Of a stretch of DNA of 15,044 nucleotides, positions 1 to 7,145 are shown piece after piece. Numbering within the stretch: position 1 is the stretch's first letter; the number at the start of each line of letters is the position of its first letter. This DNA is from DAISWO01 sp036826295 (GTDB taxonomy: Bacteria; Patescibacteriota; Saccharimonadia; Saccharimonadales; JAGQNJ01): NCBI GenBank assembly GCA_036826295.1, contig DAISWO010000008.1, forward strand, positions 1 through 15,044, given 5' to 3'. Below the pieces are notes generated by a model that ran no database searches, was not told the DNA's origin, and saw only the letters and a program-made list of their open reading frames with translations. Both the position numbers and the translations under genes were made by a program.

Positions 1-3000
1 ATAACGGTTAACTCCACAGCTGATAATCAGGCGAACGATGGCGCATGTACTTTGCGAGAAGCGATAGTAGCATCAAACACTGATACTGTATCTGGTGCTG
101 CGGGTGGTGAATGTGCCGCCGGTAGCGGGGCCGGAGATTTAATAGAATTTGATATTTCTGGATCTGGGCTGAAGACTATCCATATAACATCTGGCCTACC
201 ATCAATCACCAGAACTGTTACGATTGATGGCTACACCCAGACTGACGCTGTTGTGAATACGGCTGATTTTCCCGATCCTATGAACGGAACATTAACTGTC
301 GAGATTGATGCAGGAGGAGAATCTGGTATCTATGGCTTTGATATTAATGGTAGCCAAGCTGATGACACGGTTATTAAGGGGCTAATTGTTAATGATATTC
401 CGTACGAGACATTCTATTTAACAGACGTGGATAACGTGTCATTAGAGGGTAACTATATCGGTACAAGCTCAACTGGTAATGCGGCCGACGGCGGTAGCTC
501 GCATGGTGTTAGAATTGGCGGTAGTTCTACGGGTAATATTATCGGTGGCTCAACAGCTGCAAAACGAAATGTCATATCGGGCAACGGTAACACAGGGGTA
601 CTATTTTATGGATCCGCGCAAACAACCGGTAATTATGTGCAAGGTAATTTCATAGGCGTTGGGGCAGATGGAACAACAAGAATCGGTAATTCTCAGCAAG
701 GTGTAGCCTCGTCAGAGGGCTCAACTGGCAACACGATCGGTGGTGATGGAGTTGGTGAGGGGAACGTCATTTCTGGTAACGGTGGGGTAGGAGTGTACCT
801 AGCGGGTACTGGCGGCGCAAATACAGTGCAAGGTAATCATATTGGGACAAACGCCGCAGGTTCGGCCGGTGTCTATAATGGTCAAGGTGGAGTCACAATA
901 TCAAACTCCGACAGTAATATCATCGGTGGCTCAACTGCGGGAGCTCGTAATGTGATTTCTGGAAACTCCGCCCACGGCATCTCGATTATCAGTGGTTCTT
1001 CGGGCAATACTGCAACGGGTAACTTTATTGGCTTAGGTAGTGACGGTACGACAGATTTAGGAAATGGCACTCATGGAATACAAATTGCAGACGGGGCGCC
1101 TAATAACACTATAGGCGGTGATACGTCAGGCGAGCGCAATGTTATATCTGGCAATGACGGTAGTGGTATAGATATAGAAGACAATGGGTCAGACTCAACC
1201 ACAATTCAAGGCAACTATATTGGGACTGATGCAACTGGTGTAGTAGCCAAAGGCAACACTCAGGACGGTATATATGTTGCTATAAATGTTGATTTGACAG
1301 TGATTGGCGGTGATACGTCAGGCGAGCGCAATGTTATATCTGGCAATGACGGGAACGGTGTTCACATGACTGTTGACGTAGCGAGTAGCGTAGTAAGTGG
1401 TAACTACATTGGAGTGAACGCTGCTGGTGATGCAGACCTAGGTAACGCGGGCCACGGACTGCGCATTTCCGGCGGTTCTAATTTGAGCACTATAGGTGGC
1501 GATACATCGGATGAGCGCAATATTATATCAGGTAATGGTGCCTCTGGAATCTCGATACATGGTTCGTCTACTACTAACAATACTGTAAGTGGTAACTACA
1601 TTGGCACCAATGCTTCGGGAGACGCAGCTATCGGCAACAGCAGTGACGGAGTTAACATTGATATTTCGCCATCTAACGTTGTAGGTGGCACTACTACTGG
1701 AGAACGCAACGTAATATCTGGGAACACCAGTAACGGGGTTGGTGTATACGGTGAGAATGCAGATGAAAATACTGTACAAGGTAACTACATTGGATCGAAT
1801 TCTGCTGGGAGTGGTGATTTAGGAAACGGTGCCGTAGGTGTCATCATTTCTACAGGTGCCGATTCAACACTAGTCGGCGGCACGAGTGCAGATGACGCGA
1901 ACCTTATAAAGTACAACGACAACTCCGGGGTTGTGGTTTCTGATAGTGGAAGTCTTACTAACTCGATAATTGGCAACAGCCTGTATGGTAATACACCTCC
2001 GAATATTGACTTAGCTGACGATGGCTCTACTGCTAATGATGCTAATGATGCCGACAGTGGACCTAATGATTTATTGAACTTCCCAGAATGGTCAACTTAT
2101 GCAGAATCTGGAGGAAATACTGAGGTTGAATATACACTTGATGTTCCGGCAGGTGATTATCGGATAGAAACCTTTAGCGATAGCGGCAAAACCCTCATTG
2201 ACAGTCAAAATATTTCGCATACTGGGTCTGGATCAGAAAGTTTTAGTAATACCATTACAGGTGATGGTTATTCGGCGACCAAAATGACAGCAACAGAGAT
2301 TGACGGTGGTCTATCTAGTGGGTTCGGCTCTACCAGTGAATACAGTGAAGCATACTCTGATGGTTCAGAAACGATTACTGTAAATTCTATCGCCGATGAT
2401 ATGGATGATGATGGCGAATGTACCTTGCGCGAAGCCATAACTGCGGCTAATGATAATATTGAATCTGGTATAAGTGACGGCGAGTGTATTGCCGGTTCTA
2501 ACGAAGATACCATAGAATTTGATATAGTAGGCCCTGACTATACAATCCAACCCCTTTCCGCATTACCTAGCATAACTGCTGATAATGTAACGATTAATGG
2601 GTATAGTCAGACTGGCGCTGTCGAAAATTCAGGTGATTATAGCGCCTGTTTTGTTGGAACAATTTTAATTGAAATTGATGGACAAAATGCTGGGGCAACA
2701 TCGGGAATAACAATTTCTGCAAATAATGTAACGGTCAGAGGGCTGGCAATCAATAGATTTGCAAATGATGGAGTCAATATAGGGGCTGTGGATGGTACGG
2801 TGGTTGCTGGGAATATTCTTGGTCTTGATGACGAGGGTCTAGTCGACCTGGGCAATGGCGACGCTGGTGTGGAAATAGGTAGCACTGGCGACACATTAAT
2901 TGGTGGCACGACCGCTGCCGATCGCAACCTAATCTCTGGCAATGAAGGCTACGGGGGAATTAGCTCTTATGCTGATGCTGGCACTACTACAATTAGCGGT

Positions 3001-5346
3001 AACTGTATAGGTACTGACGCAACTGGCGATACTGCAATTCCGAATAATTACAACGGGATAAATTTATACCAAGCAGGGGCGAATATGGTTATTGGTGGGG
3101 ATAGTACACATGAGCGCAACGTTATATCCGGTAATGATGATGCGGGGATTAGTCTTGACGATAGTAGCGTAGGCGATATAAAAGGCAATTATATTGGTGT
3201 TGATGTTGATGGAGAGGCCGATCTGGGCAATGGTATTAATGGAATATCGTTAATGGACGCTGATTCTAGTGTGGCTTATATTGGCGGGTTAACTAGTGGT
3301 GAGCGCAATGTTATATCTGGCAATGATAGTGACGGCATATATTTGGCAAATGGAACTGGCGACACCATAATTCGTGGTAATTATATTGGCACAGACGCAA
3401 CAGGGACAACAGATCTGGGCAATAGTGACGACGGAATAATTGCTGGCTCTACCGACATTATCATCGGTGGAACGACAAGTGGAGCGCGCAATGTTGTCTC
3501 TGGCAATGGCGCAGAAGGGATTAATCTAACTACTTCCGCGACCAGTCCCACGATACAAGGTAATTATGTTGGGCTGAACGCCGCGGGAACGTCAGGTCTC
3601 GGGAATACTGGGGCTGGAATTCGCCCAAAAGCTGCAAATTCTACTGTTGGTGGCACTGCTACAGGGGCGGGCAACGTAGTATCTGGGAATACTGGAGGCG
3701 GAATTTATCTGGAGGGTGCCGGATCCGTAGTACAAGGCAACCTTGTGGGAACCAGCGCAGATGGCTTAACAGCAATCGGCAATACTAGTTTTGGTATTGA
3801 GGTAGCAGCAAGTAATATTACAGTGGGCGGCAATACATCATCAGAGCGTAATGTGGTCGCAGCGGGCGTTGCCGGTGGAAATTTCGGCGGTGTCGGCATA
3901 GCAGTACTCAGTTTTGGTCAAGGAAACAGCGGCGGAAGTATACAAGGCAATTACGTAGGGACGAACATAAATGGCGTAGTTGGTGGTGGCTTTGGAAATG
4001 CCTCCTCGGGTATTCAAGTTATCGGTGACTTCTCTAATTTGCTTATCGGGGGTTCCAATAGCGGGGAAGGCAACAAAGTTGCCGGTAGTAGCGGGGCAAA
4101 TGGCCACGGTATTTCTGTATTCTCTTTTACTGGCTTGGGCTTGAGCTTTGCATCGAATGTTTCAATCGTAGGTAACGAGGTTGAGCAGAACAACACAACA
4201 GGTATTCGCTTAGCAAATGATTCTACTGGTGATTTCCAACCAGATACTGCCGTGCCGTATCCGAATGATGGCGGAGATGGTGATGCTGGCACAAACGAAT
4301 TTATGAACTTTCCAAGTATCGACAGCACCACGGCCTCTGATGGCGAATTAGAGGTGCAATTTGATCTTGATGTGCCCGTGAATGCTGATGGCTACCGTGT
4401 AGAGTTCTTTGCGAACGATACAGGGGATGCGTCTGGTAATGGTGAGGGTCAGATATATCTCGGGTCTACAGACGTCGCCGCATCAGGCAATAATCAGACT
4501 GCAACCATCACTTTAGAACCAGGTGTTATCGATACAGGAACATATGACATTACAGCTACAACAACTAAAAAAGATGCTAGTGGCGACGGCTTTGGTTCTA
4601 CGTCAGAATTTAGTGCTTTCTTAAATGACCAATCCGTTATCCAGCCTACCGATAATGACGGTGATGGCGTAGCTGATTCCATCGAGGACGCTGGCCCTAA
4701 CGGTGGTGATGGCAACGATGATGGAACACTAGATGGTGAGCAAGGTAATGTCGCTACAATACTAGATGCTGAAGATGATGACTATATTACATTAGAACTA
4801 GATTCTGCTGGTGAGTGTGACCAGATAGATGACTTTGCATCAAAGCTTGAAAGTGAGCTATCTGAATCTGATCCTGACTTTATCTACCCGCTAACATTAG
4901 TAGAATTTACTATCCCATGTGAAGATAGCGTAGACGGTACAATTTTCTGGCACGGAGAGGAAGAGTTTACGACTCAGGTTTATCGAAAGTTTGGCCCGAC
5001 CACGCCTGGCGACTCTTCCACGACTAGTTGGTATACAGCTGAGCAGTTTATCACCAGTACAGAGGATATCGGGGGTGAAGCCACAGCAACAGCATCATTT
5101 ACGTTGACTGACGGCGAAGCAGGCGACGATACCGGCAATGACAATGTAATCGTAGATGCTAATGGCCCAGGTTTGGATCAAGATTCAACGGACTCTGTAA
5201 TAGATAGTATTTCTAGCGCTGTATCAGATGCACTGTCGGCTACTGGAATGAACCAATACGGCGCATATGTACTGGCTGGCGCGCTAATAGCAGGCGGCTC
5301 AGCAGTGATCATAAAGCGAAAGTTTTTTAGCAAAACTGCAAAATAA
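1..5346 (+). CDS. Giant CSLREA / right-handed beta-helix surface protein, 5'-truncated
   Basis: The reading frame is open from base 1, so the true start lies upstream; 1781 residues are visible. It is probably a cell-surface protein anchored in the membrane. Two similar modules are seen. Each opens with a CSLREA-type motif (CTLREA near residues 16-21 and 807-812), with a second cysteine exactly 22 residues later (Cys16/Cys38, Cys807/Cys829), perhaps a disulfide. Each then has a long stretch of degenerate repeats of about 62-66 residues with IGG, RNVISGN, GNYIGT and LGN signatures, typical of a parallel beta-helix, and ends in a beta-rich segment closing with GFGSTSE. An Asp/Asn-rich, thrombospondin-3-like calcium-binding stretch lies near residues 1551-1580. 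The C-terminus has one hydrophobic segment (about 1752-1770) and a Lys/Arg-rich tail; no LPXTG sortase motif is seen. CSLREA domains are known from very large surface proteins of CPR and other bacteria. The ligand is unknown. An internal TTG at 52 is not the start because coding continues upstream. Confidence 0.85.
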   Translation: MTVNSTADNQANDGACTLREAIVASNTDTVSGAAGGECAAGSGAGDLIEFDISGSGLKTIHITSGLPSITRTVTIDGYTQTDAVVNTADFPDPMNGTLTVEIDAGGESGIYGFDINGSQADDTVIKGLIVNDIPYETFYLTDVDNVSLEGNYIGTSSTGNAADGGSSHGVRIGGSSTGNIIGGSTAAKRNVISGNGNTGVLFYGSAQTTGNYVQGNFIGVGADGTTRIGNSQQGVASSEGSTGNTIGGDGVGEGNVISGNGGVGVYLAGTGGANTVQGNHIGTNAAGSAGVYNGQGGVTISNSDSNIIGGSTAGARNVISGNSAHGISIISGSSGNTATGNFIGLGSDGTTDLGNGTHGIQIADGAPNNTIGGDTSGERNVISGNDGSGIDIEDNGSDSTTIQGNYIGTDATGVVAKGNTQDGIYVAINVDLTVIGGDTSGERNVISGNDGNGVHMTVDVASSVVSGNYIGVNAAGDADLGNAGHGLRISGGSNLSTIGGDTSDERNIISGNGASGISIHGSSTTNNTVSGNYIGTNASGDAAIGNSSDGVNIDISPSNVVGGTTTGERNVISGNTSNGVGVYGENADENTVQGNYIGSNSAGSGDLGNGAVGVIISTGADSTLVGGTSADDANLIKYNDNSGVVVSDSGSLTNSIIGNSLYGNTPPNIDLADDGSTANDANDADSGPNDLLNFPEWSTYAESGGNTEVEYTLDVPAGDYRIETFSDSGKTLIDSQNISHTGSGSESFSNTITGDGYSATKMTATEIDGGLSSGFGSTSEYSEAYSDGSETITVNSIADDMDDDGECTLREAITAANDNIESGISDGECIAGSNEDTIEFDIVGPDYTIQPLSALPSITADNVTINGYSQTGAVENSGDYSACFVGTILIEIDGQNAGATSGITISANNVTVRGLAINRFANDGVNIGAVDGTVVAGNILGLDDEGLVDLGNGDAGVEIGSTGDTLIGGTTAADRNLISGNEGYGGISSYADAGTTTISGNCIGTDATGDTAIPNNYNGINLYQAGANMVIGGDSTHERNVISGNDDAGISLDDSSVGDIKGNYIGVDVDGEADLGNGINGISLMDADSSVAYIGGLTSGERNVISGNDSDGIYLANGTGDTIIRGNYIGTDATGTTDLGNSDDGIIAGSTDIIIGGTTSGARNVVSGNGAEGINLTTSATSPTIQGNYVGLNAAGTSGLGNTGAGIRPKAANSTVGGTATGAGNVVSGNTGGGIYLEGAGSVVQGNLVGTSADGLTAIGNTSFGIEVAASNITVGGNTSSERNVVAAGVAGGNFGGVGIAVLSFGQGNSGGSIQGNYVGTNINGVVGGGFGNASSGIQVIGDFSNLLIGGSNSGEGNKVAGSSGANGHGISVFSFTGLGLSFASNVSIVGNEVEQNNTTGIRLANDSTGDFQPDTAVPYPNDGGDGDAGTNEFMNFPSIDSTTASDGELEVQFDLDVPVNADGYRVEFFANDTGDASGNGEGQIYLGSTDVAASGNNQTATITLEPGVIDTGTYDITATTTKKDASGDGFGSTSEFSAFLNDQSVIQPTDNDGDGVADSIEDAGPNGGDGNDDGTLDGEQGNVATILDAEDDDYITLELDSAGECDQIDDFASKLESELSESDPDFIYPLTLVEFTIPCEDSVDGTIFWHGEEEFTTQVYRKFGPTTPGDSSTTSWYTAEQFITSTEDIGGEATATASFTLTDGEAGDDTGNDNVIVDANGPGLDQDSTDSVIDSISSAVSDALSATGMNQYGAYVLAGALIAGGSAVIIKRKFFSKTAK
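1114..1352 (+). repeat. Two identical 47-bp direct repeats inside the beta-helix gene
   Basis: Bases 1114-1160 and 1306-1352 are identical over 47 bp and lie exactly 192 bp (64 codons) apart, one beta-helix repeat unit. They encode the IGGDTSGERNVISGND part of the repeat. A 26-bp part of the same sequence recurs near 3301-3326. Most other units match only at protein level, so this pair looks like a recent duplication or gene conversion. Confidence 0.85.
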
Positions 5347-5395
5347 CTGGCGGTACTAGAAAAGAGTCAGATAAAGAGCCTTGAACCCAGTTATT
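5342..5395. terminator. Inverted repeat spanning both convergent stop codons; possible bidirectional terminator
   Basis: AATAACTGG (5342-5350) is exactly complementary to CCAGTTATT (5387-5395), with 36 nt between. The arms contain the stop codon of the surface protein and most of the stop codon of the convergent pilin-like gene. The loop is long and there is no T-run of the usual kind, so a terminator role is only a guess; both transcripts must end near here. Confidence 0.35.
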
Positions 5396-6035
5396 ATTTG
5401 ATATCAAGCGTTTTCAGGACTGATTCAACCGTTTCCACTTCGTTAGTAGTTCCAGGTAAGACCGTATAGACAGCGTGAATGAACTTGCCGTTTTTCTCGA
5501 ACAGATACTCATAGTCTTGTTCGTCTTCAACTGGCCCCAGACCATCGTCAGCACTTACGTTGGTGTGCTTCATAGAATAGGCTGTGCCCTCTGTGCCGTC
5601 GTTCAAGACAAAGGTTGATTTTTTAGCACTATCATCGGTCCAGCCCTGATAGTTTTCTTCGGCTACAAATACTATGAATTGGTCGCGTGATCCGTCACTG
5701 CCGCCGATATTTTCTTCTTTTACTACAGCTTCTTTTGTGCCATCAACTGCAAATGGTGTGTCAACGATAAACGATTCGGGATCGGTGGTAGAGAATAGTT
5801 CCCAACCCCCCGGTATACATAAGCTAAATGTATCTTCTCTTGAGTGAATTTCTTTTGCTGGTGCTGTACACCCATCGCTAGGTGTTTCCACTGCTGCGCT
5901 TTTCTCAGTTGTAGTATCTGTTTCTTTATTTTTCATGCTTACTACGTACCAGCCAGCAGCGCCAATAAGAGCTACGACTACTACGACTATTACTGCTTCA
6001 ATGGTTCCGAAACCGCTTTGATTTAGTTTTTTCAT
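5394..6035 (-). CDS. Type IV pilin-like protein with class III signal peptide
   Basis: 213 residues. The N-terminus has the prepilin pattern: short basic leader MKKLNQSG, predicted cleavage after Gly8, then FGTIE with Glu at mature position +5, and a hydrophobic helix to about residue 33. Prepilin peptidase would remove the leader, and the helix would pack into a pilus or pseudopilus or hold the protein in the membrane. A Thr/Glu/Lys-rich linker (35-55) leads to a compact outer domain beginning CTAPAKEIHSREDTFSLCIPGGW, with Cys56 and Cys73 possibly bridged; the IPGGW segment recalls PsbP-like or lipoprotein-type domains but I do not recognise the family. The ATG at 6035 has AAGGA about 10 nt upstream, and a 12-bp inverted repeat lies 22 bp further up. 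It stands alone, convergent with the surface protein. A pilus-assembly operon is not visible, so it could be an orphan pilin-like surface protein. Confidence 0.7.
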   Translation of the reverse strand: MKKLNQSGFGTIEAVIVVVVVALIGAAGWYVVSMKNKETDTTTEKSAAVETPSDGCTAPAKEIHSREDTFSLCIPGGWELFSTTDPESFIVDTPFAVDGTKEAVVKEENIGGSDGSRDQFIVFVAEENYQGWTDDSAKKSTFVLNDGTEGTAYSMKHTNVSADDGLGPVEDEQDYEYLFEKNGKFIHAVYTVLPGTTNEVETVESVLKTLDIK

Positions 6036-6057
6036 GAGATATTATTCCTTAGATTAC

Positions 6058-6092
6058 ATTTCTTACCTCGATAGTACATTGAGGTAAGAAAT
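6058..6092. promoter_or_regulatory. 12-bp perfect inverted repeat upstream of the pilin-like gene
   Basis: ATTTCTTACCTC (6058-6069) and GAGGTAAGAAAT (6081-6092) are perfectly complementary with an 11-nt loop. The repeat ends 22 bp before the pilin-like ATG. No T-tract follows on either strand that would make it a standard terminator, so an operator or a 5'-leader hairpin is possible. Confidence 0.5.
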
Positions 6093-6109
6093 AAAGCAAT
6101 GTGCATAAG

Positions 6110-6309
6110 CGTGTTGGGTACGAATCACCTGTCTTTCAGACATGACGGACAGGTAGGATTTGGTCACCACTGGCGACCCCGGAAAAACATCTTTGAAAAC
6201 AAGTTTCCAAGAGTTTATTCCCTTGCGACATGCCACCGGCATGTCTCACCTCCGACCAATTTGGTCGTAGAACCAAAACTCTGCATTCACAATAAAAATA
6301 CCCAACACG
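6110..6309 (-). ncRNA. Candidate structured RNA: five hairpins closed by an 11-bp long-range helix
   Basis: No convincing protein is encoded here. An exact 11-bp inverted repeat (6110-6120 and 6299-6309) encloses five hairpins: 6127-6133/6148-6154 (7 bp), 6162-6168/6172-6178 (7 bp), 6191-6200/6203-6211 (about 9 bp with a bulge), 6227-6234/6238-6245 (8 bp perfect) and 6253-6259/6261-6267 (7 bp). In the second and third hairpins the imperfect pair is G.U on the minus strand but A-C on the plus strand, pointing to a minus-strand RNA. I do not recognise the family: no RNase P, 6S, SRP or tmRNA signature is evident. It contains an 11-nt match to the tRNA T-arm at 6152-6162. It could be a real non-coding RNA, an untranslated leader of the pilin-like gene, or the remains of a mobile intron. 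Confidence 0.4.
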
Positions 6310-6319
6310 AGGTTGGGCA
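6291..6319 (-). terminator. Rho-independent terminator (minus strand, possibly bidirectional)
   Basis: On the minus strand a CCCAAC/GTTGGG stem with a 5-nt loop is followed by TATTTTTATT. On the plus strand the same hairpin is followed by CACTTTTATT, so it may work both ways. It lies just after the CCA of the tRNA 3'-end copy, implying that a minus-strand transcript covering that copy ends here. One arm is shared with the 11-bp closing helix of the adjacent structured region. Confidence 0.65.
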
Positions 6320-6326
6320 CTTTTAT

Positions 6327-6447
6327 TGGTGGGGATGGTAGGATTTGAAATATATGTTCGCTCGAGAGCTAAAGCATCTCGCTCAGTCAAGCAAGTAAAA
6401 CTCAAACAGTCCCCGACTGTTTTCGCCTATCGGTTCAAACCCTACGA
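6327..6447 (-). pseudogene. Interrupted copy of the tRNA(CAU) 3' end
   Basis: The last 23 bases of the neighbouring tRNA (T-loop to CCA; plus strand 6495-6517) recur exactly at 6327-6349. The 7 bases that precede them in the tRNA (5' T-stem strand, 6518-6524) recur at 6441-6447, so the copy equals the last 30 bases of the tRNA split by a 91-nt insert (6350-6440) at the T-stem/T-loop border. The insert has a strong hairpin (AACAGTC/GACTGTT). Its edge pairs with the T-loop sequence, so GUAGGGUUUGAA can form a 12-bp helix with UUCAAAUCCUAC, the sole imperfect pair being G.U on the minus strand. No 5' tRNA half exists for it. It could be an integration scar, a relic of an inserted element, or a small CCA-ended RNA, since a terminator follows at once. 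Confidence 0.6.
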
Positions 6448-6450
6448 AAT

Positions 6451-6495
6451 TCAAAAATCCTTCATAGCTCTACAATGAGTAGAGCGACGAAGGAT
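6451..6495 (-). terminator. Rho-independent terminator of the tRNA(CAU) gene
   Basis: Immediately after the encoded CCA, the minus strand has a two-part stem (ATCCTTC with GAAGGAT, then a 3x3 internal loop, then GCTCTAC with GTAGAGC around a 5-nt loop) followed by TTTTT. It fits the end of the tRNA precursor transcript. Confidence 0.75.
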
Positions 6496-6537
6496 GGTGG
6501 GGATGGTAGGATTTGAACCTACGACCAATCAGTTATG

Positions 6538-7145
6538 CGCACCGCTACAACTTTCGTTGCTTCTTTCGAATTTGTGGTCCGGACTGTCTCTTCATCCATA
6601 CTTTATGGATGCTTGCCGTTCAGTCTCTACACCTTCCCATCGTTTAGATGGGCTTGGCTCGGGATTGCCATAGTTATTTAACTAGAAGGTTTCCCCGAAT
6701 TTGACAAGCTATACTTACCAGTTTCCCGTGTAAGCAGCCCTGTAATTATTGGCATATCTAGGATATACTACCGTTATGAAGAAAAGGTCTAACTGCAAGG
6801 TTTGTGATAAAACTCTGATCGGAAAGCAAACATTATTTTGCTCAGTAAAGTGCAAAAATTCAGTTCACCAGTCCTATTCAGCGCAAAAAAAACGAGGTAT
6901 TGAACGCAAGCTGTTTTTTGTAAATAAGCTTGGCAATAAATGTTCTCAATGCGGATATTCAGCTAACCTTTCCGGTCTGGCATTTCACCATTTGGGCGGA
7001 AAAGAATTTCAGCTGGATGTTCGTTCTCTCTCAAACCGCAAGATTGACCCTATCATTGAAGAAGTTGCAAAGTGTATTCTTCTTTGCCACAACTGCCATG
7101 CGGAAGTACATAATCCTGGTTTAGACTTAGCCAAATTGTTAATTG
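6538..7145 (-). ncRNA. Group I intron (IC3-like) in the tRNA anticodon loop
   Basis: 608 nt. Minus-strand core elements in order: P3 5' strand GCTTGTC (6703-6709); P with AATTCGGGGAAACC (about 6686-6700); P5 hairpin TAGTT/AACTA; Q, GGCAATCCCGAGCCAAGC (6652-6669); P6 CCCATC/GATGGG; R, GTGTAGAGACTGAACGG (6616-6632); P3 3' strand GGCAAGC (6611-6617, 7 bp with P3 5'); P8 hairpin CATCCA/TGGATG; S, AAGAGACAGTCC (about 6581-6592) forming P7 with R (GACTG/CAGTC); P9 hairpin CAAC-GAAA-GTTG (6548-6559). From memory these match the Azoarcus tRNA-Ile and Anabaena tRNA-Leu introns closely, and P7 differs from Azoarcus by a compensated pair. A plausible P1 is U33.G plus C-G, G-C and G.U with GGCU 14 nt into the intron; P10 is not obvious. 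The 5' third, between P1 and P3, carries an endonuclease gene on the opposite strand. Splicing is autocatalytic in this class. Confidence 0.9.
6764..6769 (+). promoter_or_regulatory. -10 box of the HNH endonuclease gene
   Basis: TATACT lies 6 nt before the ATG at 6776, so transcription would begin at or next to the start codon. A TTGACA at 6701-6706 is too far away to be its -35. It lies inside the intron between P3 and the endonuclease gene. Confidence 0.4.

Noticed and set aside
4651..4740. EF-hand or dockerin domain
   Set aside because: The Asp/Asn/Gly-rich spacing fits thrombospondin-3-like calcium repeats better and the helices of an EF-hand are absent.
5200..5346. Sortase-type cell-wall anchor on the surface protein
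   Set aside because: No LPXTG-like motif precedes the C-terminal hydrophobic helix.
6136..6405. An 89-codon minus-strand open frame
   Set aside because: It runs across the terminator, the tRNA 3'-end copy and the hairpin region, with no start signal or recognisable domain.
6327..6450. tmRNA (ssrA), because of GGGGATG...GGATTTGA on the plus strand and CATCCCCACCA on the minus strand
   Set aside because: No tag reading frame with a stop, no paired 5' acceptor strand on the right strand and no proper T-stem; the similarity is explained by duplication of the tRNA 3' end.
6701..6706. TTGACA as a -35 promoter element for the endonuclease
   Set aside because: No -10 at 16-18 bp, and the bases belong to P3 of the group I intron.
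6749..6775. TTG at 6749 as the start of the endonuclease
   Set aside because: The -10 TATACT lies between it and the ATG at 6776, and the zinc-ribbon domain starts just after the ATG.
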